A DNA stretch of 34,679 nt from a virus, in IMG/VR virus record IMGVR_UViG_3300042905_005203, positions 1-34,679 of that record. One strand, 5' to 3'. The position numbers and the translations under genes were made by a program. Every line of letters starts with the position of its first letter. Position 1 is the stretch's first letter. Below, piece after piece: positions 16,032 through 27,910 of this stretch. Under the pieces are notes generated by a model. It made no database searches, was not told the DNA's origin, and saw only the letters and a list, made by a program, of their open reading frames with translations.

Positions 16032-17666
16032 ATGAGCACTGAAATTAAAATACGCCGCGGCTCGGCCATATATTTTTCTACTACAAACCCGGTGCTTTCT
16101 GACGGGGAACCAGCGCTAGAAATAGACACCGGAAAAATAAAGTATGGCGACGGCTCAACAGCGTGGAACTCGCTGGCTTATTTTTCTTTGCCTGCCGCGA
16201 ACGTCTCTGGTTTAAGCGAGGCCGCGTCGGCCGCTGCGCCTGTACAGTCTGTTAACTCACAAACAGATGACGTTTTTCTAACTATAGACAACATTCCAAA
16301 ATCAGATTTTGATAATTGGAGTATTAATAGTTTAAATTTTGACAGCGTCTACGGCAGTCGCCCCTTTCCGGTTTTTGCGGCAGGCAAATTTTATTGTTTT
16401 GCTCACGGTACAATTTTTGCCAGCGCCGACGGTAGAAATTGGACATCTGCCGCAACGCCGGTGATTGGGCAAGGTACTAATTTTTATGTTGCTTACGGCA
16501 ACGGCATATTTGTTTTAATATCGCTTGCTCAAGGTGGTTCTTTTTCAAATTTACACACAAGCCCCGACGGCAGTACATGGACTCAACGTCCTGTTCCTAG
16601 TGGTTTAGTGTTTTCAACTTGGCCTTTTAGTTACGCCGCTCAAGGTCGGGGCAGTCCTGTGAATTTTGTAAATGATCGTTTTGTATTGCTCGGTTTTGAC
16701 GGAAATAATGCCGCTAAAAGCGCCGTGAGCACAGACGGATTAAATTGGACTGTTAGTTCTGGTTTTTTGCCGACAATCGCTGGCGGCTGGTGGAGCGGAT
16801 TAGCATATGGCGCTGGCTTGTATGTTGCTGTTGCCGCATACAGCGACACTAAATACGCTACAAGTCCTGATGGTTTGAACTGGACAGAACGCAATTCGCT
16901 ACCGACAATATTAACAGGGCCAGCCGGGCTACAAAATATCGCATTTGGCAATGATTGTTTTGTTGTTACTAATCCTCAAGGACAAGCACGTATTGGTAGA
17001 AGTGTAGATGGAATAAATTGGACATTAATAGTGCCTCAATCGGAATTTGACGGCGTAATAAGCGTTCGCTATGTAGATAATTATTTTGTATTTTTTGGTA
17101 ACTACGGAAAAGTCTTTACAAGCACAGACGCAACAACATTTGCACAAAAAACCAGCATCCCCGGCGCAAGTACGAGTTTTATTAGATCCGCACACGGTAA
17201 CGGAACGCTTTTAATCAGCAATGGCCAAGGGTCGGGGGTTGCCGTAAGTGACGATAAAATTATTACCGTCGCGAGAGACATTGTTTTCAACTCTTTTGGC
17301 ACCGGCGCGAATCAGTTTTGTCAGGGCAACGATTCGCGACTATCTGATGCTAGAAATCCGCTGGCGACCGCCTCTTCGACCGCGCACGGCAACTCAGGAT
17401 CAAGCCGCACGCTGTCGGCTACGTCGGCGGTACAGACATGTTCGCTCAGCGCTAATTGCACCTTCGCGATGCCGACAGCATCAGCGTCAGCCTTTGTGCT
17501 TATTTTGACTCAAACTGGTTCTTTCACTGCCACGTTTACAGGCGTGCGCTGGCCAGGCAACGCAGCGCCGACAATTACAACTGGGGCAAATAAAATCGAC
17601 ATTATTCGTTTTGTGTCAAACGGCACAAATTGGTACGGCCAGATCACGCAAAATTACAACGTTTAA
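16032..17666 (+). CDS. Tail fibre with Mtd_N-type N-terminus and Asp-box-like repeats, 544 aa
   Basis: ATG 16032 is preferred to 16008 because the conserved N-terminal domain begins there. Residues ~1-50 (EIKIRRGSAIYF, then NPVLSDGEPALEIDTGKI and YGDGSTAWNSLAYF) match the Mtd_N-type domain at the head of many phage fibres. Residues ~100-400 carry five or six repeats around S-x-DG-x-NWT (SADGRNWTSA, SPDGSTWTQR, STDGLNWTVS, SPDGLNWTER, SVDGINWTLI). These are the Asp-box-like turns of sialidase or exo-beta-propeller folds, so a glycan-binding propeller is likely. The C-terminus (GANKIDIIRFVSNGTNWYGQ) is a common fibre tip. No catalytic sialidase triad is identified. Confidence 0.7.
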   Translation: MSTEIKIRRGSAIYFSTTNPVLSDGEPALEIDTGKIKYGDGSTAWNSLAYFSLPAANVSGLSEAASAAAPVQSVNSQTDDVFLTIDNIPKSDFDNWSINSLNFDSVYGSRPFPVFAAGKFYCFAHGTIFASADGRNWTSAATPVIGQGTNFYVAYGNGIFVLISLAQGGSFSNLHTSPDGSTWTQRPVPSGLVFSTWPFSYAAQGRGSPVNFVNDRFVLLGFDGNNAAKSAVSTDGLNWTVSSGFLPTIAGGWWSGLAYGAGLYVAVAAYSDTKYATSPDGLNWTERNSLPTILTGPAGLQNIAFGNDCFVVTNPQGQARIGRSVDGINWTLIVPQSEFDGVISVRYVDNYFVFFGNYGKVFTSTDATTFAQKTSIPGASTSFIRSAHGNGTLLISNGQGSGVAVSDDKIITVARDIVFNSFGTGANQFCQGNDSRLSDARNPLATASSTAHGNSGSSRTLSATSAVQTCSLSANCTFAMPTASASAFVLILTQTGSFTATFTGVRWPGNAAPTITTGANKIDIIRFVSNGTNWYGQITQNYNV

Positions 17667-17677
17667 TTGAGACTACA

Positions 17678-17911
17678 ATGGCTACAACTTATAGTTACAC
17701 AGTAGAGCCGGACACTTTTTACGTGCACATTTACGTTAGCACGCAGTCGGCGCCGGTTATCTATCAGCCCGTGGGGCCAGACGGCAATCCGTGGCCGGAT
17801 CAGGCTAGCGCGGAAGCGTGGGCCGCGGCATACGTCGCCGAACAAACGGCGTTGCTGCCCGTTGAAGACGAAACAGATAATACGAATTCGCCTAGTGGGC
17901 CGGAGATGTAA
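17678..17911 (+). CDS. Small tail-fibre-associated protein, 77 aa
   Basis: Not recognised as a family. ATG 17678 lies 11 bases after the preceding fibre gene; the frame is open further upstream but that would overlap the fibre. The protein is beta-rich at first ([20 protein letters not shown]), then has a short Pro/Gly/Trp segment ([17 protein letters not shown]), a helix and an acidic tail. The position between two fibre genes suggests a fibre-attachment, chaperone or tip protein; this is inference from context. Confidence 0.5.
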   Translation: MATTYSYTVEPDTFYVHIYVSTQSAPVIYQPVGPDGNPWPDQASAEAWAAAYVAEQTALLPVEDETDNTNSPSGPEM

Positions 17912-17916
17912 ATTTT

Positions 17917-18876
17917 ATGAGTTTTCCCGCTAATCCTACACTCGGCCAGCAGCACGTTTTAAACGGTCGAACCTATACGTGGTCCGGGTTTGTTTGGAAT
18001 GTTTATCTGCCGCCGCTTTTAGCCGGCCCGACTGGCGCCACAGGACCACAAGGTTTAACCGGCGCTACAGGGCCGCAAGGTAATACTGGCCAAACCGGCG
18101 TTGTTGGCCCGTCAGGCGCTACAGGCCCGCAAGGCACGCCGGGTCCGGCCGGCTCTCAGGGGCCCGGCATTGTTATCGAGGGTATCGTTGCCGCATGGCC
18201 CCCAACGGCGAGCCCAACAGCCGGTGACGTTTGGATATTTAATGGTTCAATTCCATCTGGTTCTCCAGTCGGCGCTACGGCTGGTGACGGCGTTGTGTGG
18301 ACGGGTGACGCGTGGGTATATCTGGGGCCGATTCGCGGACCACAGGGAGCTACTGGCGCGCAGGGATCAACGGGCCCACAAGGGCTTGTCGGACAAACTG
18401 GCGCGCATGGCCCAAGCGGGGTCACGGGACCCTCCGGCGCGACTGGGCCGCAGGGTGTAACAGGTGCGGCAGGTCCGCAGGGGTCTACTGGAGTTGTTGG
18501 CGCGACCGGTCCCGCCGGCCCGCAGGGCGCAACGGGTCTGTCAGGTTCGGGTAGCAGTGTAGTTGTGACGCTTTCTTCCGCGGCCACATTAACGACTGAC
18601 GCCTCGGCCGGCGACATTTTTAATTTGACGCTTACCGGCAACGTTACGCTTGCGAATCCGATAAATCCTGTTGACGGTAAAACAGTTCGTTGGCGTTTAA
18701 AGCAAGACGCAACTGGCAATCGAATTATTACGCTGGGTAATAAATTCAACGTCGCATCGTCGGCGACTGTTCCGTTACCGTTCAGCACGACTGCAAATAA
18801 AATGGACGTACTTGCCGCGACCTACGACGCCAGCCGCGACGTTTGGGACGTCGTTGCGCTCTTGCTTGGTTATTGA
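17917..18876 (+). CDS. Collagen-like tail fibre protein, 319 aa
   Basis: The N-terminus ([20 protein letters not shown], then WSGFVWNVY) is a small phage fibre-head domain. Two Gly-X-Y collagen-like blocks (roughly 18016-18170 and 18330-18548) flank a compact region with [16 protein letters not shown]. The C-terminal ~100 residues ([20 protein letters not shown], then [19 protein letters not shown]) match a tip domain found on many phage fibres. Collagen-like rods of this kind trimerise and act as flexible stalks. It begins five bases after the preceding small gene. Confident as a fibre or fibre-tip protein; the receptor is unknown. Confidence 0.75.
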   Translation: MSFPANPTLGQQHVLNGRTYTWSGFVWNVYLPPLLAGPTGATGPQGLTGATGPQGNTGQTGVVGPSGATGPQGTPGPAGSQGPGIVIEGIVAAWPPTASPTAGDVWIFNGSIPSGSPVGATAGDGVVWTGDAWVYLGPIRGPQGATGAQGSTGPQGLVGQTGAHGPSGVTGPSGATGPQGVTGAAGPQGSTGVVGATGPAGPQGATGLSGSGSSVVVTLSSAATLTTDASAGDIFNLTLTGNVTLANPINPVDGKTVRWRLKQDATGNRIITLGNKFNVASSATVPLPFSTTANKMDVLAATYDASRDVWDVVALLLGY

Positions 18877-18900
18877 TGCGCGGCTAAATCGGAGGCCCGC

Positions 18901-19908
18901 ATGTCGATTAATAAAACAATTATTCCAGCAAGAATGCACGCGGCTGTTATTAGTCGCTTAAACGGCAAAACTGCGGCTACCGCAAAACCGGTGTACAGTT
19001 CGCAAGATCCCTACGGTCCAAACGGCGGCACTTTTATCCGCAACTCAAATTGCTGGATTAACGGCATCACCAACATTTCTTGTTTTTCGCCGGCGCAACT
19101 AAGCGGCGCAAACTGGCGCGTTACAGCCGGGACGTTAATCACGCCAAAGCACGTATTGTTTGCGCGGCACTTTATCCCTGCGATTATTAGTGGCGGAACG
19201 CCGCTGATATTTGTTGACGAAAACAATAACGTTGTTCGTAGAAAATTAATTCAAATAACATCTGCCGGACATACCGATATCTCGGTTGGTTTGCTTGAGT
19301 CCGACGTATCGCCAAACATAAAAATTGCCAAAGTTTTGCCTAAGAATTACAGCGATTTTATTGATTTTTATTCTGTACCGGTCGTGTACGGTGTAGGTCT
19401 CGATCAACAAGAAAAAGCATTAGTGTTTAGTTTATCGCAAATTTCAACCTCGTTTAACGTAAATGTTGGTGAAAATATTCCTGCCCCTTACCGAGATTTT
19501 TCAGAAGGTCTTATTGCTGGAGATTCTGGAAATCCCGCTTTTCTTATCGTCAATAACGAACTTGTAGTCATGACAACTTGGTGGACGGGCGGCGCATATG
19601 GCGGTGGCGGGCCATTTGTGTCCAATACGCAAAACTACGACGCAATTAACCAGTTAATAAACGACTTGTCGCCCGCTGAGGGTTATTCGTTAACTGATGT
19701 CGATTTGACGGCTGCCGCGACAGAGCGCCAGCTGTACTTTAACGAAACTGTGGATTCAAACTGGACGACTCTTGGTAATTGGTTTCAGGACAGCAATTTC
19801 ACTACGCCGGCCGGCACACTTCCGTCCGTATTTGACACGCCAATCTTGCCGTGGGCTAAAAGCGTGCATCGCGTTATTGGCGGCAGCGGTGTTTTAAGCG
19901 GCTTTTAG
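18901..19908 (+). CDS. Trypsin-like serine protease in the tail-fibre locus, 335 aa
   Basis: A chymotrypsin-fold protease by motif. The catalytic triad is placed as in S1-type enzymes: His90 in GTLITPKHVLFARHF (like the TAAHC region), Asp126 in AGHTDISVGLLESD (like DIALL), and Ser209 in LIAGDSGNPAFLIVNNE (GDSGxP). NYDAINQLINDL matches the closing C-terminal helix. No signal peptide is seen. After ~residue 270 follows a domain (YFNETVDSNWTTLGNWFQDS) shared with the first fibre, which stops abruptly after ~55 residues and looks truncated. GGAGG precedes ATG 18901. It might be a virion-borne enzyme that processes fibres or degrades host surface protein; substrate and self-processing are unknown. 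Confidence 0.75.
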   Translation: MSINKTIIPARMHAAVISRLNGKTAATAKPVYSSQDPYGPNGGTFIRNSNCWINGITNISCFSPAQLSGANWRVTAGTLITPKHVLFARHFIPAIISGGTPLIFVDENNNVVRRKLIQITSAGHTDISVGLLESDVSPNIKIAKVLPKNYSDFIDFYSVPVVYGVGLDQQEKALVFSLSQISTSFNVNVGENIPAPYRDFSEGLIAGDSGNPAFLIVNNELVVMTTWWTGGAYGGGGPFVSNTQNYDAINQLINDLSPAEGYSLTDVDLTAAATERQLYFNETVDSNWTTLGNWFQDSNFTTPAGTLPSVFDTPILPWAKSVHRVIGGSGVLSGF

Positions 19909-19933
19909 ACGTTTTTGCGCGGTGGATCAGGCC

Positions 19934-19983
19934 GGCAAAATGTGCTATTTTATAGAGCGCACCTAAGCTCGCGAGAATAGCTC
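19934..19983 (+). promoter_or_regulatory. Possible promoter upstream of long collagen-like fibre
   Basis: This 75-base gap is one of the few larger gaps in the fibre locus. It contains GGCAAAA at 19934 followed by the AT-rich CTATTTTATAG, which loosely resembles the GGCAATA...CATATTT blocks of the two stronger elements at ~4.8 and ~31.65 kb, although the spacing differs. No convincing SD precedes the ATG at 19984. This is a weak candidate, given because it starts a new fibre gene after the protease. Confidence 0.3.
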
Positions 19984-22506
<2,523 letters not shown>

Positions 22507-22508
22507 AC

Positions 22509-25500
22509 ATGCGCGGCCACATTGGTTTCAAAATAAACCCAGCTTTCTTAGCGCTTGGGAAGCCCAGAAACCCCAGCGTAATTGCTTTCAATTCCGCTGG
22601 GCTTATTTCTTTTGACCAGCCAGCGCGCTTTGCTTCGCCGTTTGTAAGTTACGAGTACCAAGTTTCTAGGGACGGCGATAACTGGCAAAGCAACGCAAAC
22701 TTTTTCTTTTCGTCGGGGCAGCAGGCCGCCACCACAGCTGTACCGATTGAACTGCTGTTTTATGACAGTGATAATAATCGTGTATTTGATCTGACAGACG
22801 CGCCAATCTATGTTCGCGTTCGCGCCAACATGCTCGGCGTGAACGGTTTGTGGTCTGATCCAGCTGTGACTACGCCGACATGGGACATTGATCCAAACGA
22901 AACTGTGACCGTGTGCGACTTCACCGACGGGTCATGCGATCCCGGTCCGCTTAAAGAACAACCAAAACACGCGCTCATATCGTTTGCAAACAACAGCCTA
23001 TCTAAAGTCGCTACTAAGTTTACTGGTACATGCGCCGCTGCTTGCGAAACCGCGACAACAGATTACTTGTATCTGACTATTGATTTTGAAGAGCCGTTTT
23101 ACGAGATCGTGGCAATTACTGCGCAAGGCGGCGACCCGGGCTTAGAAGCATGCCCCTACCTTGTCGATATAAGTTCCTGGGCTTTTGATTTTCTTGGCCA
23201 ACCAATACGCGTCGGGCCATATCCACGGCCAGTTAGTGATCCGCCGGTGGGCGATGCGCCGCGCGGCGTTCCAGGCGCGATTGGTTTTATAAAAGTACGC
23301 GGGTCTGTGATCTCAACTGGAGAAGCAACATTCGGCCCACCGGAGCATCAATTAGAGCTGAGAAATACTGTGTGGGGCGGAATTTTGCAAGCAGTTGTCG
23401 GCGTAAATTATTATCCAGAAACGCCGCTGGGAAATCTGCAGCAATTTTTCATAACTGATGAAACAAAATTTGTTGTTTATGGCGGCCCCGGTAATCGAGA
23501 CAGCACCGGCGCTACCGAAATTGCCTACACTTCAAACGTGTCTGGAAATCCGCTTCAATTTGACAGCGTTCCTACGTATGCTGGTTCGCAAGAATTGTTG
23601 CCAGCAGGAACAACGGTATATCGCCGACGAAAACTTGTTTTTAGATTTGACCGCGCCGGACTTAATCTGGCGCCAAATGCGCCTATAGTTGTAGATTTTT
23701 ATGCCGCGCAGGTCATTTTAGCGTTAAATCAAGAAGCCGGTATAGGGTGGACGTCTACCGGCCCCGGGCCTTTAGATCCCAACTTCGGCGGCTGGGGTCC
23801 TTGGCATCTAGGGGAAACACTAAACCGGTTTCCAGACCCGCCTTGGCCGCCGGGCGCAACAGTAACCGGACCCGGCGGCGGGACGTTCACACCGTTCGAT
23901 CCTTGTTTTCCTGTGCTGCAACACTGGGTAACGCGAACTTTTAATTGGGTTGGTCCGGGTTGGTACGATTTCGTCGAAACAATTAGCGCGCCGGCGTTAC
24001 CACCCCAAAAGTTGACGCCAAAAATTAACGCCCGCTTTAGCCGCGTCATCAACAACAAACTCGTGCTTGGTGATCAGTTGACCAATATTCACGGCGACAC
24101 AACTACGAGTTGGCCGCGTAAATATTCTGTCTGGCATCCAGATCCAAATTCAGCCGCGGCTGTAACGACCGCGCCGTCGCCGTATTTAAAACCGCGCACG
24201 GCGACAGAGGACATGCGTCTGCGATACGCGCCGGTTGCATATCGTGATCCCGCCGCCCAACACACTGCGGGTTTATTTGCGGCTGGAACGTCTTTTTACA
24301 ACATTGGTTCACGAAAACTTTTTACTGTTTGGGCTGATCGTTCTGGCAGCACGACGTTATATCCAACGCACGGAGAACTGGCCGCTAGCGCCTTTATTTC
24401 GCTTCCGACCGCTGCGGCCGGCTCTGATCCGGCAGTACGTGCTAGTTCTGTCTGCCCTGGTATAACCAGTTATGTCGTAACGGGAGATCTCGTGGGCGGC
24501 GATGGCGGAAGCATTTATGACGACAAGCCACAAATTTTGTATTACGACGTGCATGAATTAGACAACTGCGTACTGCGAGAAAACGCATCTAACTTTGCAT
24601 TGTGCGCGCCGGTTTCTGGTCAGCTGGAAGATCAACCTTACGCTAACCTAGCGCAAGTACCTGTCAGTCAATATTGGTGCCTGTCACAACGGTCTGAAAC
24701 TTGCATCGCTGCGCACAAAAAAAGCATCACCAATTTAACTGGCGGTGTGTGGAAGTACTGGCTGAAAGATCGGTTCAACGGACCCGAATATGACATTTTT
24801 GTAACAGACGGGACCAACGTAAAAAGAATGCCAGCGCACACCAGCGTCGCGAACGGCTGTCTGTATGCCTTTTTTGAGGGTCAAATAGACTTTGAAGTAT
24901 TAGCGCAAACAGGTGCGCTGCCGCCGACGCCTGCGCACACGGTCGGTTTAGACGCGCTTCCATTAAAGCCAACGCAGATCAAACTTGAATTGCGTGGTTG
25001 GCACGGGTTTGTGAACGATTTGCGGCTAATTATAAAGCGGCCCGGAGGCGCTGTTTTTTTTGACTCGATCTACGGCTTCTCGGCGGCCACAAAGCAGTAT
25101 CAGAATAGCGACTACGCCAGATTGCGCCCGTACTTAGGCTGCAATGTCGTCAACTCAGAAGCTACTTTTGAGACGCCGACTGATACAGAATTCTGGGGCA
25201 ACCTCGTATTATCTTTTCATACCTACGGCCAACCAGAAGACATGCAGTTCGACGGCACATGGACAGTCGAACTGCGCGACATTCGCGCCGGCGACGAAAT
25301 TCAACTGCGCGGGTTTAGACTTGGTTTTATTCTTGATAGCTCGCAGTGGTTGGGCGTAGGCGAAGAAGTGCAGCTTACGCGCGCGAACATAGACACACTG
25401 CTGCACCCGCCTGTTAGTCCATTTGCCAAAGTGTTTTCGATTGATTTAAACGTGCTTGTGTACAAACCGCCAGTGCCAGCAGCTTACATTACAAGAGTCG

Positions 25501-26696
25501 CTGCAGACGTTTTAGCGTACAGCGCGCCCGCACCTATCCCTGAAATTACAGGGCTAGAAATAGATGCGCTTACGTATCGCGCACCAACGGCTATACCAGA
25601 AGTTACACAGGTCGAAATAGACACGCTTGCGTACAGCGTAAAAGCGCCTGCTAATGATATTACAGCGTTTAATATTGACGCTCTTGTATTCTCTCCGCCG
25701 CCGCTGCCTGGGCCGCCGATTATTCAAAACGTGCAGAACAATATTACAACAAGTTTAAGGCAAATTGTCAGTTGGACTGCGCCGACTGAGCCGGGCATTA
25801 TAGACTACGCAGTAGAGTACTCGACTGACGAACAAAATTGGACGCCAGTTCAACGCGCAGCTTCTACAGCAACCAGTCAAATTGTTGAGAATCTATCGCC
25901 GGGCACATACATGTATCGTGTGGCCGCAATTACCAGTCTCGGCGTCGGGGACTTCTCTGCTACATCTCTGGCGCTAGAAATCAATTACGTTGCGCCGTCT
26001 GTTCCGACTAATTTGCGTGTAGGTGTGTTTGGCGGCGGCGGGCAGTTCGGGTCCGCGGTAACGTTATATTGGTCGGCTCCCGTATCGACGGGTGGTGGGC
26101 CGATAACGCAATACGTGGTCGAGTGGAATTACGCTGACAGTCAACCGGGCGCTTTTAACACTCTTCAGAACACTGTAGTTGCAGATACTGCACTTGGTTG
26201 GCACGGTAATTTCGTAGTTATAAATGGTTTGCAACCCGGCCGATTATTAGCCGTCAGAGTTGCAGCAAAAAACGTCGGAAACCAAGTTTCTAATTTTGTT
26301 GGTACGCAAACCTCTCCGCTGCCGCAAAGAACACCGTATGCGCCGCAAATCAGTGTGTATTCGGTTTCGGGCGGCGCTGGCCCGGCTATAACCGTCTCCG
26401 GTCGTGTGATGAGCCAGCTTGGCGCGACAGTTAGAGTGTGCGGACAAACTAACGATTTATCCGCTGTCATTACCATGGACAATTTAAATATCCCGATTCG
26501 ACTTGAGGTGGAGTTTTCAACGGACAATGGCCGCAATTGGCAAACGGCGTTCGAGGCTGCTGGAATTGATAGAATTCCCATAACGCCCGGTATAACTTAT
26601 CTGGTGCGCGCGCGCTGGAGTCTGACGTCTAATTTGTCAGATCCGAATTTTTGCGGCCAGTATCATAGCTTTTTTAGTGACGTCGTGCGGCGGTAA
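22509..26696 (+). CDS. Giant tail/receptor-interaction protein with P-domain-like and FN3 domains, ~1395 aa
   Basis: ATG 22509 is two bases after the fibre stop and is preferred to an upstream in-frame start at 22476. The first ~100 residues (FASPFVSYEYQVSRDGDNWQ) read as an FN3-like beta-sandwich. A long uncharacterised middle follows. Around 24960-25345, LRGWHGFVNDLRLIIKRPGG and FDGTWTVELRDIRAGDEIQL match the jelly-roll P-domain seen in proprotein convertases and bacterial surface proteins. Next come four ~19-residue repeats with a D-x-LxY core. Two FN3 domains follow (IDYAVEYSTDEQNWTPVQRA; SVPTNLRVGVF to PITQYVVEWNYADSQ). Such proteins are typical of tail tip and host-range regions. No enzyme motif is seen. 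Cysteines are scattered through the middle. Confidence 0.65.
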   Translation: MRGHIGFKINPAFLALGKPRNPSVIAFNSAGLISFDQPARFASPFVSYEYQVSRDGDNWQSNANFFFSSGQQAATTAVPIELLFYDSDNNRVFDLTDAPIYVRVRANMLGVNGLWSDPAVTTPTWDIDPNETVTVCDFTDGSCDPGPLKEQPKHALISFANNSLSKVATKFTGTCAAACETATTDYLYLTIDFEEPFYEIVAITAQGGDPGLEACPYLVDISSWAFDFLGQPIRVGPYPRPVSDPPVGDAPRGVPGAIGFIKVRGSVISTGEATFGPPEHQLELRNTVWGGILQAVVGVNYYPETPLGNLQQFFITDETKFVVYGGPGNRDSTGATEIAYTSNVSGNPLQFDSVPTYAGSQELLPAGTTVYRRRKLVFRFDRAGLNLAPNAPIVVDFYAAQVILALNQEAGIGWTSTGPGPLDPNFGGWGPWHLGETLNRFPDPPWPPGATVTGPGGGTFTPFDPCFPVLQHWVTRTFNWVGPGWYDFVETISAPALPPQKLTPKINARFSRVINNKLVLGDQLTNIHGDTTTSWPRKYSVWHPDPNSAAAVTTAPSPYLKPRTATEDMRLRYAPVAYRDPAAQHTAGLFAAGTSFYNIGSRKLFTVWADRSGSTTLYPTHGELAASAFISLPTAAAGSDPAVRASSVCPGITSYVVTGDLVGGDGGSIYDDKPQILYYDVHELDNCVLRENASNFALCAPVSGQLEDQPYANLAQVPVSQYWCLSQRSETCIAAHKKSITNLTGGVWKYWLKDRFNGPEYDIFVTDGTNVKRMPAHTSVANGCLYAFFEGQIDFEVLAQTGALPPTPAHTVGLDALPLKPTQIKLELRGWHGFVNDLRLIIKRPGGAVFFDSIYGFSAATKQYQNSDYARLRPYLGCNVVNSEATFETPTDTEFWGNLVLSFHTYGQPEDMQFDGTWTVELRDIRAGDEIQLRGFRLGFILDSSQWLGVGEEVQLTRANIDTLLHPPVSPFAKVFSIDLNVLVYKPPVPAAYITRVAADVLAYSAPAPIPEITGLEIDALTYRAPTAIPEVTQVEIDTLAYSVKAPANDITAFNIDALVFSPPPLPGPPIIQNVQNNITTSLRQIVSWTAPTEPGIIDYAVEYSTDEQNWTPVQRAASTATSQIVENLSPGTYMYRVAAITSLGVGDFSATSLALEINYVAPSVPTNLRVGVFGGGGQFGSAVTLYWSAPVSTGGGPITQYVVEWNYADSQPGAFNTLQNTVVADTALGWHGNFVVINGLQPGRLLAVRVAAKNVGNQVSNFVGTQTSPLPQRTPYAPQISVYSVSGGAGPAITVSGRVMSQLGATVRVCGQTNDLSAVITMDNLNIPIRLEVEFSTDNGRNWQTAFEAAGIDRIPITPGITYLVRARWSLTSNLSDPNFCGQYHSFFSDVVRR
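25431..25700 (+). repeat. Short in-frame protein repeat (~57 nt, ~19 aa), four copies
   Basis: Inside the giant tail protein, four units of about 19 residues repeat the pattern x-x-x-D-x-L-x-Y-x-x-P-x-x-x-P-x-I-T (VAADVLAYSAPAPIPEITGL, EIDALTYRAPTAIPEVTQV, EIDTLAYSVKAPANDITAF, NIDALVFSPP), preceded by a weaker one. They link the P-domain-like part to the FN3 domains and look like a Pro-rich spacer strand. Confidence 0.6.
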
Positions 26697-26707
26697 TCGT
26701 GATGCAC

Positions 26708-26713
26708 TATAAT
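26708..26713 (+). promoter_or_regulatory. Weak -10-like TATAAT
   Basis: The 91-base gap before the gene at 26788 contains a consensus TATAAT, but I find no -35-like hexamer at the correct distance upstream. It could be a phage or extended -10 promoter, or chance. The gap otherwise holds only the AAGG SD at ~26777. Confidence 0.25.
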
Positions 26714-26787
26714 GCTGTCTGCTGAACCGAGAGTTGCAATTCAAGTCTGCGTACAATATTTTTGTTAACTACCTGCAAGGTGAAGAA

Positions 26788-27906
26788 ATGGCTGTAATTT
26801 TTTTTGACGGCTTCAATAGAACGCCAAACTTGAATCATTGGACGCTCACCAACGCAACGTTTGCGGTGGGCGCGAATAGTTCATTGGCGGTTATCAACGC
26901 CAACGGAGACGCCAGCAATAAGATACGCCTTAGCAACGTTGGCACGCACTCCAATAAAAAACTGTATTTAGGTGTTCGCATTGCAGGCTACGCGGCCCCG
27001 CACGACGCTACGCAGTCGTTTTTAACTTTTTATAACGCGGCCGGCGATTCGGTTTTAGTGATCAAATGGGACACAAATGTGGCCGCAAGTGATTTGGGGC
27101 TGACGATCGTCCAGGGCGCGACGACACTTACGACGTACACTATTTTGAACTCAATCGCGTCTACGGGTACGGTCAGTAATACCGGCGCCAGAAACTTTTT
27201 TGTGGGGACAGGCCCAAGTGGCATATCCTCGGTCGGGCGCGTACTGGAGTTTGAAATCGATCTGGCCGACGACACAATTGCTGTGCGCTATGAAGGACAA
27301 AGTTTATTAAACAGCGCTGCGGCTGAACTGACGTCACTCGCCACGCCTATTGCCGATATCGCCACGTTGGATATTTTTGGTGCCGTGACGGACGATTACG
27401 GCGTATATCCAGTCGTTTTTGATTTGTATTTACTTGACGACACAGGCACGTTTGCTAACACTTGGCTGGGCTCAGAGTTTGAAGTAAAGTCGTCAACTTT
27501 TGACAACACCGCGCCGACGTTTAATCAGTGGAATGTAGTCGGCGGCAGCAACGGTAGTGTTTTAAATAGCGCCGACGGAGACACGAGCTATATCCGGTCC
27601 GGCGTGTTTAATGAAGTTGGCGTGTTCCCGGTTAGCGATATTAGCTCGTCTATATTCGCCCCGGCAATTGCCGCAATGCGTGTAGACTCTGTAAGCCGCC
27701 GACCTAGTCTTGACGCTGCTTATAAGTACGCGTACAACAACGGCACGACTACGTTTGAGATGGGTAGCAGAATTGTGCTCGCAAGCGGTACTTACGCGAC
27801 AAAGCCCGCGCAGATTATTCGCACAAATCCCAACACAAATCAAGCGTGGACTCTTTCGCAAATTAACAGCGGTTCGTTTGGCGTAAAGTCTGTCGACCCG
27901 GCTTAG
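26788..27906 (+). CDS. Probable tail protein with lectin/LamG-like N-terminus, 372 aa
   Basis: ATG 26788 has AAGG about seven bases upstream and starts the conserved-looking segment AVIFFDGFNRTPNLNHWTLT; the open frame extends further upstream but without support. The opening DGFNR motif, followed by long beta-rich segments (NKKLYLGVRIAGYAAPHDAT; VLEFEIDLADDTIAVRYEGQ), resembles the jelly-roll LamG/concanavalin-like folds found in phage tail and fibre proteins. There is no cysteine, membrane span or catalytic motif. Its location in the fibre locus supports a tail role. The fold assignment is inferred from pattern only. Confidence 0.55.
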   Translation: MAVIFFDGFNRTPNLNHWTLTNATFAVGANSSLAVINANGDASNKIRLSNVGTHSNKKLYLGVRIAGYAAPHDATQSFLTFYNAAGDSVLVIKWDTNVAASDLGLTIVQGATTLTTYTILNSIASTGTVSNTGARNFFVGTGPSGISSVGRVLEFEIDLADDTIAVRYEGQSLLNSAAAELTSLATPIADIATLDIFGAVTDDYGVYPVVFDLYLLDDTGTFANTWLGSEFEVKSSTFDNTAPTFNQWNVVGGSNGSVLNSADGDTSYIRSGVFNEVGVFPVSDISSSIFAPAIAAMRVDSVSRRPSLDAAYKYAYNNGTTTFEMGSRIVLASGTYATKPAQIIRTNPNTNQAWTLSQINSGSFGVKSVDPA

Positions 27907-27910
27907 CAAC

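Noticed and set aside
16032-17666. Diversity-generating retroelement target, suggested by the Mtd_N-type head
   Set aside because: No reverse transcriptase, template repeat or variable C-type lectin-like terminus is visible in the window.
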